In this document: in pieces, positions 43,742-52,861 of the stretch
How positions within the stretch are numbered: the first letter of the stretch is position 1
How the letters are laid out: each line of letters begins with the position of its first letter
Origin: Flavobacteriales bacterium
GTDB lineage: Bacteria; Bacteroidota; Bacteroidia; Flavobacteriales_F; PHOS-HE28
NCBI GenBank assembly: GCA_016705545.1
Contig: JADIYA010000020.1
Location: 40,007-104,006, forward strand
DNA: 64,000 nt
Direction: 5' to 3'
Position numbers and translations under genes: made by a program
The notes under the pieces: generated by a model
Database searches by the model: none
The model's input: only the letters and a program-made list of their open reading frames with translations
What the model was told of the DNA's origin: nothing

Positions 43742-44459
43742 TTGCCCGAGCGCCTCGTCATCATCCCCACCTACAACGAACGCGAGAACATTCGCGAGGT
43801 CATCGCGCAGTGATCGGACTGCAACCTGCGTTCGACCTGCTCATCGTTGATGACGGCTCGCCAGACGGCACTGCTGCACTGGTGAAAGCGGCCCAGGGCC
43901 TGCACCCGGGCCGCATCCATCTGATTGAACGAGCAGGCAAGCAAGGCCTGGGCACGGCATACATCACCGGTTTCAAGTGGGCGCTGGCCAATGGCTACGG
44001 CTTCATCTTCGAGATGGACGCTGACTTCTCGCACAACCCCGACGACCTGGTGCGGCTCTGAGGGCCTGTGCCGATGGCGGCGATATGAGCGTAGGCTCCC
44101 GCTATGTGAAAGGCGGCCAGGTGCGCGATTGGAGCTGGGACCGCATCATCCTGAGCTACTGCGCGTCGCTCTATGTGCGCGCCATCCTGTGGCTTGGCGT
44201 GCGCGACACCACGGCGGGCTTCGTGTGCTACACGCGACGCGTGCTCGAAGCGCTGCCTTTGGATGAAGTGCGCTTCATAGGCTACGCCTTCCAGATCGAG
44301 ATGAAGTACCGCACCCGGCGCAAGGGCTTCCGCATCGTTGAAGTGCCCATCACCTTCATCGACCGGGCCAAGGGCACCAGCAAGATGAACTCGAGCATCT
44401 TCCGCGAGGCCATCATCGGCGTGCTGCAGATGCGCTTCGGCGGATGCACTGGCGATGCC
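43742..44459 (+). CDS. Polyprenol monophosphomannose synthase-like GT2 glycosyltransferase (frameshifted)
   Basis: A GT-A glycosyltransferase of the dolichyl/polyprenyl-phosphate mannose synthase type split over three frames. LPERLVIIPTYNERENIREV lies in one frame; LLIVDDGSPDGT and FEMDADFSHNP, the metal-binding region, in 43810-44061; and GSRYVKGG, TTAGFVCYTRRVLEAL, GYAFQIEMKYRTRRKG from 44062 on. One C restored near 43804 and one base near 44058 rejoins it to about 235 residues, the family's usual size. ATG 43728 or 43734 may be the true start with a further indel; TTG 43742 is the first in-frame candidate. No stop separates it from the next gene at 44460. Confidence 0.75.
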
Positions 44460-45796
44460 ATGGAGAAGCTGCCGATCCGCGATGCGCAGGTGGTGAACGA
44501 AGGGACCGTGTTCCACGCCGATGTGCTCGTGCATGGCGACCGCATCGAGCGCGTTGCGCCGGAAGGCATCGGGGCGGCGGCGGGCGCAAAGGAGCATGAC
44601 GCTCGGGGCCGGCACCTCCTGCCTGGGGCCATCGACGATCAGTGCATTTCCGTGAGCCGGGACTCACGCACAAGGAGGACATCGCGCATGGGAGCGCGGC
44701 TGCGGCCGCGGGCGGCATCACCAGCACATGGAGATGCCCAACACGGTGCCGCAGACGCTCACGCAGGAGCTGCTCGAAGAAAAATACCGGATGGGCGCTG
44801 CGAGCAGCGTGGTGAACTATTCCTTCTACATGGGTTGCGGCGCTGCCAACATCGAAGAGGTCGTTCGCACCGATCCGCGCATGGTATGCGGGCTGAAAGC
44901 ATTCCTCGGCAGCAGCACCGGCGACATGGTGATCAGCGACGCTGCCGCGCGCGACACGCTCTTCCGCCGTGCGCACATGCTCCTCGCCATCCACGCCGAG
45001 GATGACCCCACGATCAAGCTCGAACTGGAGAAGCGCATCGCCCGTTTCGGTCTTGATATCCCCATCGAGGAGCATCCGCTGATCCGAAGCGCCGAGGCCT
45101 GCTACACGAGCAGCAGTGAAGCGGTTGAGCGGGCGAAGGCCTTCGGCACACGGTTGCATGTGCTGCACATCAGCACGGCGCGCGAGCTGGAGCTCTTTGA
45201 GCCGGGCCCGTTGGACGCCAAGCGCATCACTGCGGAAGCGTGCGTGCACCATCTCTGGTTCACCGATGCCGATTACGCCGCCAAGAGCAGTTTGATCAAG
45301 TGGAACCCCCGCCGTGAAGACCAAAGCCGACCGGGACGCCATTCGCAGCGCCCTGCACGATGGCCGGATCGACGTGGTGGCCACCGACCATGCGCCGCAC
45401 ACGCTGAAGGAGAAAGCCCTGCCGTATGCGCAATGCCCCAGCGGCGGCCCATTGGTGCAGCATGCCCTGCCTGCGATGCTGGAACTGGCGCGCCACGGAG
45501 TGCTCACCGTGCCGCACGTGGTGGAGAAGATGTGCCATGCGCCGGCACGGCTCTTCGACTTGGCTGACCGCGGTTATGTGCGCGAAGGCTGGAAGGCCGA
45601 CCTGGTCCTCATTGACCTCGATGCACCGTGGACCGTGACGCGCGAAGGGGTGCTGAGCAAGTGCGGCTGGTCGCCATTCGAAGGGGAGCGCTTCCACGCG
45701 CGCGTGCTGCGCACCTGGGTGAACGGCAGGCTTTGCTACGCAGAAGGAAGAGTGGATACATCCATGCGCGGAGAACGCCTCCGATTCGCCCGATGA
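44460..45796 (+). CDS. pyrC: Dihydroorotase (frameshifted)
   Basis: A metal-dependent amidohydrolase of pyrimidine synthesis that cyclises carbamoyl aspartate. ATG 44460 begins MEKLPIRDAQVV. Three single-base errors split it: loss of G near 44643 (restoring it gives DDQVHFREPG with the metal-binding HxR stretch), loss of C near 44727 (STMEMPNTVPQTL restored), and an extra C in the run 45306-45310 (IKWNPAVKTKADR restored). The third segment has VVATDHAPHT with the metal-binding Asp and His, and a C-terminal KADLVLIDLDAPWTV. Rejoined length is about 445 residues, normal for the Bacteroidota enzyme. Disruption of such a core gene points to sequence error. Confidence 0.85.
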
Positions 45797-46181
45797 AGGC
45801 ACTGCTCATCATCACGATCCTGTTGCTCGCCGCATGCGAAGCAGAGGCCCCGCGCCTGAGAACGTCCTCGACCGTGAGCAATTCACGGAGGTGATGGTTG
45901 GCATGACGCTGCTCGAGGCGCGCATGAGCCAGGAGATGATGGTGGTGCCCGCTGACGCGCCGCCGATGGCACTCTACTACAAGGAGCTCTATGCAGAGCA
46001 TGGCATCGATAGCGTTGCCTTCCGCAGGAGCTTCGACTATTACGCCATGCGTCCTGAGGAAATGAAGGCGGTCTACGATGAAGTGGTGGAGCGCTTGCGC
46101 CGCATGAAGGACGGCTGGTCTCAGCCCGCTTCGGCGAACGATACCGTGTTGGCCACGGATTCCTCGAGCGGCCGGAATTGA
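45793..46181 (+). CDS. DUF4296 lipoprotein (frameshifted)
   Basis: Starts at ATG 45793 overlapping the pyrC stop by 4 bases. A lipoprotein signal (MKALLIITILLLAAC) precedes a frame break near 45852; restoring one G in GGCCCCGCG gives APENVLDREQF and joins the frame ending at 46181. The DUF4296 helical domain is recognised by VMVGMTLLEARMSQ and YYKELYAEHGIDSVAFRRS, MRPEEMKAVYDEVVERL. Total about 128 residues, typical for this small Bacteroidota family of unknown function, which is often encoded beside dihydroorotase. Its last 61 bases overlap the convergent epimerase gene. Confidence 0.8.
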
Positions 46182-47119
46182 CAACCGAGCACGGCGGTGA
46201 CCTTCGCGTTGCTGTAGGCGCGGGTGCTCAAAGCGCTCGACACTGTAGCCCTCGTGACCAGTGGCGATGATCCGGTGAGCAGCGAACGCATGCGCTCAGC
46301 GCGCCATGCCAAAGCGAGCATCCACGGCTTCGCCTCTAAGGCGGGTGGCGCCTGCCCGAAGCCCTCAGCCGCCAGTTCGAACAACCTCTTGTAGCTCGCA
46401 TTCTCGCCAACGAGCAAATAGCGCTCGCCGGGAAAGCCCTGATCCATGAGCTTGCGCATGCAGGCCGCCACATCCCGCGCATCGACGAACGCATTCGACC
46501 CACTGGTGTACCAGCGCGTGCCCTTCCGCAACCGCTCGATGAGCGTCATGCTGCTGCGCCCCGGCAACCCAGGACCGATGATCACGCTCGGATTCACGAT
46601 CACCGCGTCGAGCCCCTCTGCGATGCCGCGATGCACCTCGAGCTCTGCCAGATGCTTGCTGCGCGCATAATCGGAGCTGTTGCGGCCATCCGTGAAGGCC
46701 ATCGACTCATCGCGCATCACACCCGGTGGCGCGGCGCCGATCGACGCCGTGCTGCTCACATGGCAGAGACGCTTCACGCCGGCCTCGAGCGCGGCATTCA
46801 CCGCATTGGCCGTGCCTTGCACGTTCACCGCATGCAGCGCGTCCGCCCTGCGCGGGTCGAAGCTCACCAGCGCAGCCGCGTGGTAAACGTGCTCCGCGCC
46901 ATCCATCGCATCAGCGAGGGCCACTGCGTCGAGCAGGTCCCCCTCGATCCATTCGATGCGATTCTCCAAATGCGCTGCGCCATAGTGCTTGAATACGCGC
47001 GCGACGATGCCCGTATCCGATGAGCCCCGTCGCAATGCCCGAACGGTGCGCCCATCGCGGAGCAATTCCAGCAACAGATGCGTGCCCACGATGCCAGTGG
47101 CGCCCGTGACAAGGTCCAT
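46121..47119 (-). CDS. NAD-dependent epimerase/dehydratase, extended SDR
   Basis: A 332-residue short-chain dehydrogenase-like protein. ATG 47119 opens directly into the dinucleotide-binding motif (VTGATGIVGTHL). The catalytic Tyr-Lys pair is in YARSK (about residue 151-155), preceded by the conserved Ser region HVSSTASIG. GVPGxS-type loops and a substrate half (NPSVIIGPGLPG) follow. These enzymes act on nucleotide sugars, sterols or flavonol-like substrates; nothing here fixes the substrate. The start is 67 bases from the divergent tyrS start, so they may share a promoter region. The 3' end overlaps the DUF4296 gene. Confidence 0.9.
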   Translation of the reverse strand: MDLVTGATGIVGTHLLLELLRDGRTVRALRRGSSDTGIVARVFKHYGAAHLENRIEWIEGDLLDAVALADAMDGAEHVYHAAALVSFDPRRADALHAVNVQGTANAVNAALEAGVKRLCHVSSTASIGAAPPGVMRDESMAFTDGRNSSDYARSKHLAELEVHRGIAEGLDAVIVNPSVIIGPGLPGRSSMTLIERLRKGTRWYTSGSNAFVDARDVAACMRKLMDQGFPGERYLLVGENASYKRLFELAAEGFGQAPPALEAKPWMLALAWRAERMRSLLTGSSPLVTRATVSSALSTRAYSNAKVTAVLGCQFRPLEESVANTVSFAEAG

Positions 47120-47186
47120 GGCGCGCAAGGTAGGCGGGCGTTCCCGGCATCTACCTTCGCCGCCGCCCGTTCGCGGGCCTCTCGAA

Positions 47187-48467
47187 ATGACCAACTACAT
47201 CGCCGAACTCCGCTGGCGCGGACTACTGCACGACAGCATGCCCGGCGCCGAAGAGCAATTGGCCAAGGGCCCGCAGCGCGGCTACATCGGCTTCGACCCC
47301 ACGGCCGACAGCCTGCACGTGGGCAACATGGTGCAGATCATGATGCTCGTGCACTTCCAGCGTTGCGGCCATACGCCCATCGCCCTGGTGGGCGGCGCTA
47401 CTGGCATGGTGGGCGACCCCAGCGGCAAGAGTGCCGAGCGCAACCTGCTCGACGAGGACGCGCTGCGCCACAACCAGCATTGCGTGCAAGCGCAACTCGA
47501 GCGCTTCATCGACTTCACCGGCCCCAACGCCGCCGAGCTGGTGAACAACTACGACTGGTTCAAGGACATGGGCTTCCTGCGCTTCATCCGCGAGGTGGGC
47601 AAGCACATCAGCGTGAACTACATGATGGCCAAGGACAGCGTGAAGAACCGCCTGGAGACGGGCATCAGCTTCACGGAGTTCAGCTACCAGCTGGTGCAGG
47701 GCTACGACTTCTACTGGCTGTGGAAGAACAAGGGCTGCAGCTTCCAGATGGGCGGCAGCGACCAGTGGGGCAACATCACCACCGGCACCGAATTGATCCG
47801 GCGCATGGGCGGCGAGGAAGCAGTGAGCAATCCCGCTTTCGCCATCACCACGCCGCTTCTCACCAAGGCCGATGGGAGCAAGTTCGGCAAGAGCGAGAGC
47901 GGGAATGTGTGGCTCGATGCCAAGCGCACATCACCCTACAAGTTCTACCAGTTCTGGATGAACGTGGGCGATGAAGAAGCCGCCAAGTGCCTGCGCATCT
48001 TCACCACCTGGGAGCAAGCGCAAGTGGAGGGCGTGCTGACCGAGCATGGCAAAGCGCCGCACCTGCGCATCGCACAGAAAGTGCTGGCCGAAGAGATCAC
48101 GCGGCGTGTTCACGGCGATACGGAACTACGCGCAGCTCAGCACGCTTCTGAGATTCTTTTCGGTAGTGGCACCGGCGATGCGTTGAGCACCCTGACCGAT
48201 GCTCAATGGCTCGATGTATTCGAAGGCGTACCACAGGCGGAGGTTACTCGCGATGGCCTGAACGGAACGACCATCATCGACCTGCTCACCGACCGCACCG
48301 GCTTCCTGCCCAGCAAAGGCGAAGCGAAACGCGCGCTGAAAGAGGGCAGCATCAGCGTGAACAAGCAGAGGGTGGATGAGCAATGGACTGTTCAACTCAC
48401 ACTAAGCCGCTTTATGCTTCTGCAACGCGGTAAGAAGAACTACTTCCTGGTGAAGGTGGTGGGCTAA
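47187..48467 (+). CDS. tyrS: Tyrosine--tRNA ligase
   Basis: A 426-residue class I synthetase that charges tRNA-Tyr. ATG 47187 begins MTNYIAELRWRGLL. The HIGH-equivalent is SLHVGN in GFDPTADSLHVGN, the KMSKS-equivalent is KFGKS, and the Tyr-binding and specificity region includes VQGYDFYWLW and GGSDQWGN. The C-terminal S4-like RNA-binding domain (SKGEAKRALKEGSISVN) is complete. Length is normal. It is intact, in contrast to the frameshifted genes between 33.8 and 46.2 kb. It ends 4 bases into the convergent LuxE-like gene. Confidence 0.96.
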   Translation: MTNYIAELRWRGLLHDSMPGAEEQLAKGPQRGYIGFDPTADSLHVGNMVQIMMLVHFQRCGHTPIALVGGATGMVGDPSGKSAERNLLDEDALRHNQHCVQAQLERFIDFTGPNAAELVNNYDWFKDMGFLRFIREVGKHISVNYMMAKDSVKNRLETGISFTEFSYQLVQGYDFYWLWKNKGCSFQMGGSDQWGNITTGTELIRRMGGEEAVSNPAFAITTPLLTKADGSKFGKSESGNVWLDAKRTSPYKFYQFWMNVGDEEAAKCLRIFTTWEQAQVEGVLTEHGKAPHLRIAQKVLAEEITRRVHGDTELRAAQHASEILFGSGTGDALSTLTDAQWLDVFEGVPQAEVTRDGLNGTTIIDLLTDRTGFLPSKGEAKRALKEGSISVNKQRVDEQWTVQLTLSRFMLLQRGKKNYFLVKVVG

Positions 48468-49477
48468 GCCTCCAGCAGCAGATTACACCCCCTCGCATCA
48501 CTGTTATCGAATCGCCCCAGCACCTCGAACGAGCCATCGGCGTGCAGGCGCCCGAGGTCCTGCGTGCTGATGAAGGGGCAGCTGGCGATGTTGACCAGGT
48601 CGAAGACATCGATGCCGCCGGTACGCCCAACAGCAACGGAAGCGAAAGGGTCATTCACCTCGCGGATGCGCACGCGCATCCACGGCGGGCAACGGTAAAG
48701 TCCATCGCCGATGCTCCAAGCCTGCGAGAGCAATTCGGTCATGCCGTATTCGCTGTGGATGGAGGGCACCTGAAACGCGTGCTTCAGGATGGCGTGCAGC
48801 TCTTCGCGCACGATCTCCGGCCTTCGTCCCTTCATGCCACCGGTCTCCATGAGGGTGGTGTGACGCAAGGGCATCGGGTGCTTCTCGGCCAGGTCGAGCA
48901 GCGCGAAGGTGACACCGAGGAGCAGGGTCTTGCGGCCCTCGGTTTCCGATCGTCTCAGCACCTCGGCAAGCTCATCGTACTGGTTCAGGTAGAAACCGCT
49001 TCGCGGGTCGTCGCTCGCAGCGATGAGCCTCTCAGCCATGTACACGAGTGAACTGCCTTGGCGCTCGAGGTAGGCCGGCAGCAGCGCTAGGATCCGCCAT
49101 TCCGACGGGCTTCCGTAAGCCGCAGAGAAGGAGCTCATGAAAGAGCGCTCGTAGTGCTCGGGCCAAGGCAACAGGTGCGTGCTGGCAATGCTGCCCGTGG
49201 TGCCGCTGCTCGTGAAAGTCAGGGCAGGTTCGAGCCCATCAAGGAGCACGCGCTGACTGCGGAAGACCGTGATGGGCAGGCAGGGGATGTCCGCCGCCCG
49301 AAGGATGGCCTGCGGGTCAATGCCCAATGCCGCAATGAAATCACGGTAGACCGGGTTGTGCTCCGCGTGGATCCGGAAGAGCTCCAGTGCCAGCGCATCG
49401 AAGCCTGCGGCGTCCTCCACCGCGAAAACGTGGCTGCGCAAGCGGGCAACGGCGTGGGCAGGCATTCGGGGCGTCAT
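48464..49477 (-). CDS. LuxE-like acyl-protein synthetase family protein
   Basis: A 337-residue ANL-superfamily protein resembling LuxE (acyl-protein synthetase). The P-loop-like adenylation motif FTSSGTTGSIAST and the later HSEYGMTELLSQAW and STQDLGRLHADGSFEVLGR match the adenylate-forming family. Start is between ATG 49477 and ATG 49465. In Bacteroidota such stand-alone genes are common without lux partners; the family adenylates acids and forms acyl-enzyme intermediates. The actual acyl substrate is unknown. It is divergent from the lipoprotein gene at 49490, with 12 bases between starts. Confidence 0.82.
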   Translation of the reverse strand: MTPRMPAHAVARLRSHVFAVEDAAGFDALALELFRIHAEHNPVYRDFIAALGIDPQAILRAADIPCLPITVFRSQRVLLDGLEPALTFTSSGTTGSIASTHLLPWPEHYERSFMSSFSAAYGSPSEWRILALLPAYLERQGSSLVYMAERLIAASDDPRSGFYLNQYDELAEVLRRSETEGRKTLLLGVTFALLDLAEKHPMPLRHTTLMETGGMKGRRPEIVREELHAILKHAFQVPSIHSEYGMTELLSQAWSIGDGLYRCPPWMRVRIREVNDPFASVAVGRTGGIDVFDLVNIASCPFISTQDLGRLHADGSFEVLGRFDNSDARGCNLLLEA

Positions 49478-49489
49478 ACTTTTGGGACC

Positions 49490-50005
49490 ATGCGGAAAGG
49501 CGAGCGTGCACGGGCGAAAGTAGCCGGGGCCATCGGCCTCCTGTTCCTGTCCCTCTCTGGGTGCAAGCCGGAGAAGCAATTGCCGCCCGAGCCGGTAATT
49601 GAGTTCAAGTCATTCACGCAGTTCGGCGATTCAGCTTCACTGGTGATCAGCTTCACGGATGGCGATGGCGACATCGGCCTGAGCGACGCCTACAATCAGC
49701 CGCCCTTCGACACAGGCAGCACTTACTATCACAATCTCTTCCTCGACTACGATACGCTCGAGAACGGTGCGTGGCGACGCGTCGACTTCCAGCTTCCGCT
49801 TTACTACCGCATACCCGTGATCACCCCCACCGGGCAGAATAAGACGCTGGAAGGTGAAATCGCCGTGGCGTTGAAGCCTTGGCCCTTGATCACGTATTCG
49901 GCGGGATGGCCTGCAGACACGGTGCGCTTCACGGTGACCTTGGTCGATCGCGCGCTGAACGTGAGCAATGCGGTGGAGAGCCCGCAGGTGCGGATCGCGT
50001 ATTGA
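49490..50005 (+). CDS. Small lipoprotein, unknown function
   Basis: A 171-residue protein. ATG 49490 is followed by a lipoprotein signal with lipobox LSGC (LLFLSLSGC). The mature part is a beta-rich domain with FTDGDGDIGL, resembling a calcium-binding or Ig-like edge, and YYHNLFLDYDTLENGAW, QLPLYYRIPVITPTG, VRFTVTLVDRALNVSN. It matches a type of Bacteroidota lipoprotein that I can describe but not name. Its stop is immediately adjacent to the convergent Na/Pi transporter gene with no gap. Confidence 0.75.
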   Translation: MRKGERARAKVAGAIGLLFLSLSGCKPEKQLPPEPVIEFKSFTQFGDSASLVISFTDGDGDIGLSDAYNQPPFDTGSTYYHNLFLDYDTLENGAWRRVDFQLPLYYRIPVITPTGQNKTLEGEIAVALKPWPLITYSAGWPADTVRFTVTLVDRALNVSNAVESPQVRIAY

Positions 50006-51691
50006 TCACATCTCGCCCGAAAGCGCTTCGCTCACGTTGATCAGGTGGTCGCCCACCTTCTCGCAGCTGCTGAAGAGGTCGTGGTACACCAGTCCGCTGC
50101 GCACATTGTAATCGCCTTCCTCGATGCTGCGCCAATGCTTCAGGCGCAATTGGTCGCGCATCGCGTTGATGCGCTGCTCGGCCTCCACGGCGGCATCGAG
50201 CCGCACCTGCTCCTGCTCGGCCTCCAGGTTGGACAGCATCACTTCGAAAGCCTGATCGAGCAAGTCGATCATCGAGAACAGGTCCTGCCGCTGCTCTGGT
50301 GAGAACCAGAGCTTGTCGTCGAGCTTGCGCTCCATCGACTTGCTCATCTGGAAGAAGATGTCGCCCACGCGCTCCAGATCGCCCACGATGCTGAGCATGC
50401 CGCGGATCCGGCCGCTGAGCTCCTCGTTGCGCGCCTCGGTGCTGGTCTTCGTGAGGTACTTGCCCACCTCCACTTCCAAGCGATCCGTGATCTGCTCATA
50501 GCGTTCGAGGCGCTGCATCAACCGGTCGCGCACGATGGGATCCCGCGCGGTGAGCAGCTGGCGCGTCATGCCCAGCATCTCGTGCGTGAGCTTGCCGAAG
50601 CGCGCGATCTCCCGCCGCGCCTCGATCAGCGACACCTCGGGCGAGAGCGGGATATCGGCATCGAGGTACTCCAGGCGGTACTCCTCATCGAGCTGCGTGC
50701 GCGCAGGCACCATCCAGGTGACGATGCGCTCGAGCATGGGCACGAAGCCCACCAGGAGCAGCGTGTTGGCCACGTTGAAGCTGATGTGCAGCGCGGTGAG
50801 CGCCCATTTGATGGATGACGGCTCGGTGTAAGGGGAAGCGCCGAATTGGATGGTGATGTACGCATCGATCGCATCGAGGTAGGGCCTGAACACGAGCAGC
50901 GCCCACGAGACGCCGATGAGGTTGAAGAGCAGGTGCGCGCGCGCCGTGCGCTTGGCCCAGGCCCCGGCCACCAATGCCGCGATGTTCGCTGTGAGCGTGG
51001 TGCCGATGTTCTCTCCCAGCACCAGGGCCGCCGCCATGTCGTAGCCGATGGTGCCGTTCTCGCAGAGCACCAGCGTGAGCGCGATTGAAGCGCTGGAGCT
51101 CTGGATCACGGCGGCCAACAGGGTGCCCACCCCTACGAAGAGCAGCACGGAGAGCAAGCCGCGGTCACTGAGGTCGCGCAGGAAGCTGAGCGCCTCCGCT
51201 GAGGGGGTCGGCACGGAGTGCTTGAGGAATTCGATGCCGAGGAACAGCAGCGCAGCGCCCATGAGGAACTCGGCGCCCGCGCGTGCCCGTGGCGACTTGA
51301 TGAACAGCAGCGGGAAGGCGATCCCGATGATCGGGATGGCCAGCTTAGTGATGCTCATCTCGGCGAAGACCGCCCAGCTGAAGAGCACCGCCTTGATCGT
51401 GGTGCCGATGTTGGCGCCCATGATCACGCTGATGGCCTGCCGTACGCTCAGCAGGCCCGCGTTCACGAAGCCCACCACCATCACCGTGGCAGCGCTGCTG
51501 CTCTGGATCACGCCGGTGCTCACCAGGCCGGTCATCACCCCGCGGAAGCGGTTGGCCGTCATGCTCGCCAGCACGGTGCGCATGCGCCGACCCGCCACCT
51601 TCTGAAGGCCCTCGCTCATCACCTTCATGCCGTAGATGAACAGGCCGAGCGATCCCGCGAGGGTGAGGAACTCAATCAATCCGAAGCGCAT
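50006..51691 (-). CDS. Na/Pi cotransporter family protein with PhoU-like C-terminus
   Basis: A 561-residue transporter. The two inverted halves carry the family signatures: QSSSAATVMVVGFVNAG with MGANIGTT, and QSSSASIAL with LGENIGTT. About eight to nine membrane helices end near residue 325 (LLLVGFVPMLERIV). The C-terminal half is helical and PhoU-like (REIARFGKLTHEMLGM, RYEQITDRLEVEVGKYL, GDHLINVSEAL). The family imports phosphate with sodium; the PhoU-like part probably regulates flux. It is divergent from a sensor kinase at 51821, suggesting phosphate-linked control (inference). Confidence 0.93.
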   Translation of the reverse strand: MRFGLIEFLTLAGSLGLFIYGMKVMSEGLQKVAGRRMRTVLASMTANRFRGVMTGLVSTGVIQSSSAATVMVVGFVNAGLLSVRQAISVIMGANIGTTIKAVLFSWAVFAEMSITKLAIPIIGIAFPLLFIKSPRARAGAEFLMGAALLFLGIEFLKHSVPTPSAEALSFLRDLSDRGLLSVLLFVGVGTLLAAVIQSSSASIALTLVLCENGTIGYDMAAALVLGENIGTTLTANIAALVAGAWAKRTARAHLLFNLIGVSWALLVFRPYLDAIDAYITIQFGASPYTEPSSIKWALTALHISFNVANTLLLVGFVPMLERIVTWMVPARTQLDEEYRLEYLDADIPLSPEVSLIEARREIARFGKLTHEMLGMTRQLLTARDPIVRDRLMQRLERYEQITDRLEVEVGKYLTKTSTEARNEELSGRIRGMLSIVGDLERVGDIFFQMSKSMERKLDDKLWFSPEQRQDLFSMIDLLDQAFEVMLSNLEAEQEQVRLDAAVEAEQRINAMRDQLRLKHWRSIEEGDYNVRSGLVYHDLFSSCEKVGDHLINVSEALSGEM

Positions 51692-51820
51692 GGAACAGAA
51701 TATGCCAAGTCCGCCAAGCTATCGGCGCATTGTTGCGGCAAGGTTAATTCTCCGAGCGCGGCCGCCGCTCCTTGCTTCGGGCCATCACGGCCTAAACTTG
51801 CGCATCGACACGCACCGTTC

Positions 51821-52858
51821 ATGAACCAGCTCACCACCCGCCAGGTCGCGCTGCTCGCGGCGCTCGTGGTGGCCGTAGCCGGTGGTCTGCTGGCCGGGCT
51901 GTCCGTGGATCTCACCGGCTCCGCGATTGCGCGCTGGTGGCCGTTCCTCTGCGCCGTAGGGATCTTCGGCATCGCCTACGGCGTGTTCGCATTCGGCATC
52001 GAGCGCTTCGTGCATGGCCGCATCAAGACGCTCTACCGCACCGTGCATGACCTGCGGCGCGCGAAGCCGGAGACGGCCAAGGCGTATGTCGGCGATGAGC
52101 TGAGCCGCGTGAATGCCGAGGTGGCCGAGTGGGCCAGCGAGCGACGAACGGAGATCCGCGAGCTGCAGGAGCGGGAGAAATTCCGCCGTGAATTCATCGG
52201 CAACCTGGCCCATGAGCTGAAGACGCCGATCTTCAATATCCAGGGCTACATCCTTACGCTCCTTGAGGGCGGCCTGGAGGATGGCAAGGTGAACCGCGAT
52301 TTCCTGGAGCGCGCATCGAACGGGGTGGAGCGCCTGATGAAGATCGTGGAGGACCTGGACCTGATCACCAAGCTCGAGAGCGGCGTGATGGAGCTGCGCG
52401 TGGCGCGCATCGACTTGCACGCTGTGGTGAAGGAAGCGATGGAGGGACTTGAGATGCACGCGCGGGAGAAAGGCGTTCGCCTGGTGAACGAAGTGGCGCA
52501 AGGCACCAGCGTGATGGGCGACCGCAACCGCTTGCTGCAAGTGTGCACCAACCTGCTCAACAACGCCATCAACTACGGACGCGAGGGCGGGCGGTGCACG
52601 ATCTCCAGCTACTCACTCGGAGAACAGGTGGCCGTGGATGTGAGCGATGATGGCATCGGCATCAGCCCCGAGCACTTGCCGCGGCTGTTCGAGCGCTTCT
52701 ACCGCGTGGGCAAGAGCCGCGCGCGCAACGAGGGCGGATCCGGATTGGGCCTTGCCATCGTGAAGCACATCATCGATGCGCATGGGCAGACCATCGCCGT
52801 GAAGAGCACAGAGGGCGAGGGCACCTCCTTCACCTTCACCTTGCAGGCCGATGAGTGA
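51821..52858 (+). CDS. Membrane sensor histidine kinase, PhoR-like
   Basis: A 345-residue kinase; ATG 51821 is chosen because two membrane helices follow (LLAALVVAVAGGLLAGL, WWPFLCAVGIFGIAYGVFAF) with only a short extracytoplasmic loop. A HAMP-like linker leads to HisKA with phosphoacceptor His131 (GNLAHELKTPIFN), then HATPase_c with N-box (NLLNNAINYG), DDGIGI, FERFYRV and GGSGLGLAIV. Its response regulator is not adjacent. The divergent Na/Pi transporter makes phosphate sensing a plausible role, as for PhoR, but the very short sensor region fits interaction with another membrane protein. Confidence 0.92.
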   Translation: MNQLTTRQVALLAALVVAVAGGLLAGLSVDLTGSAIARWWPFLCAVGIFGIAYGVFAFGIERFVHGRIKTLYRTVHDLRRAKPETAKAYVGDELSRVNAEVAEWASERRTEIRELQEREKFRREFIGNLAHELKTPIFNIQGYILTLLEGGLEDGKVNRDFLERASNGVERLMKIVEDLDLITKLESGVMELRVARIDLHAVVKEAMEGLEMHAREKGVRLVNEVAQGTSVMGDRNRLLQVCTNLLNNAINYGREGGRCTISSYSLGEQVAVDVSDDGIGISPEHLPRLFERFYRVGKSRARNEGGSGLGLAIVKHIIDAHGQTIAVKSTEGEGTSFTFTLQADE

Positions 52859-52861
52859 GCG

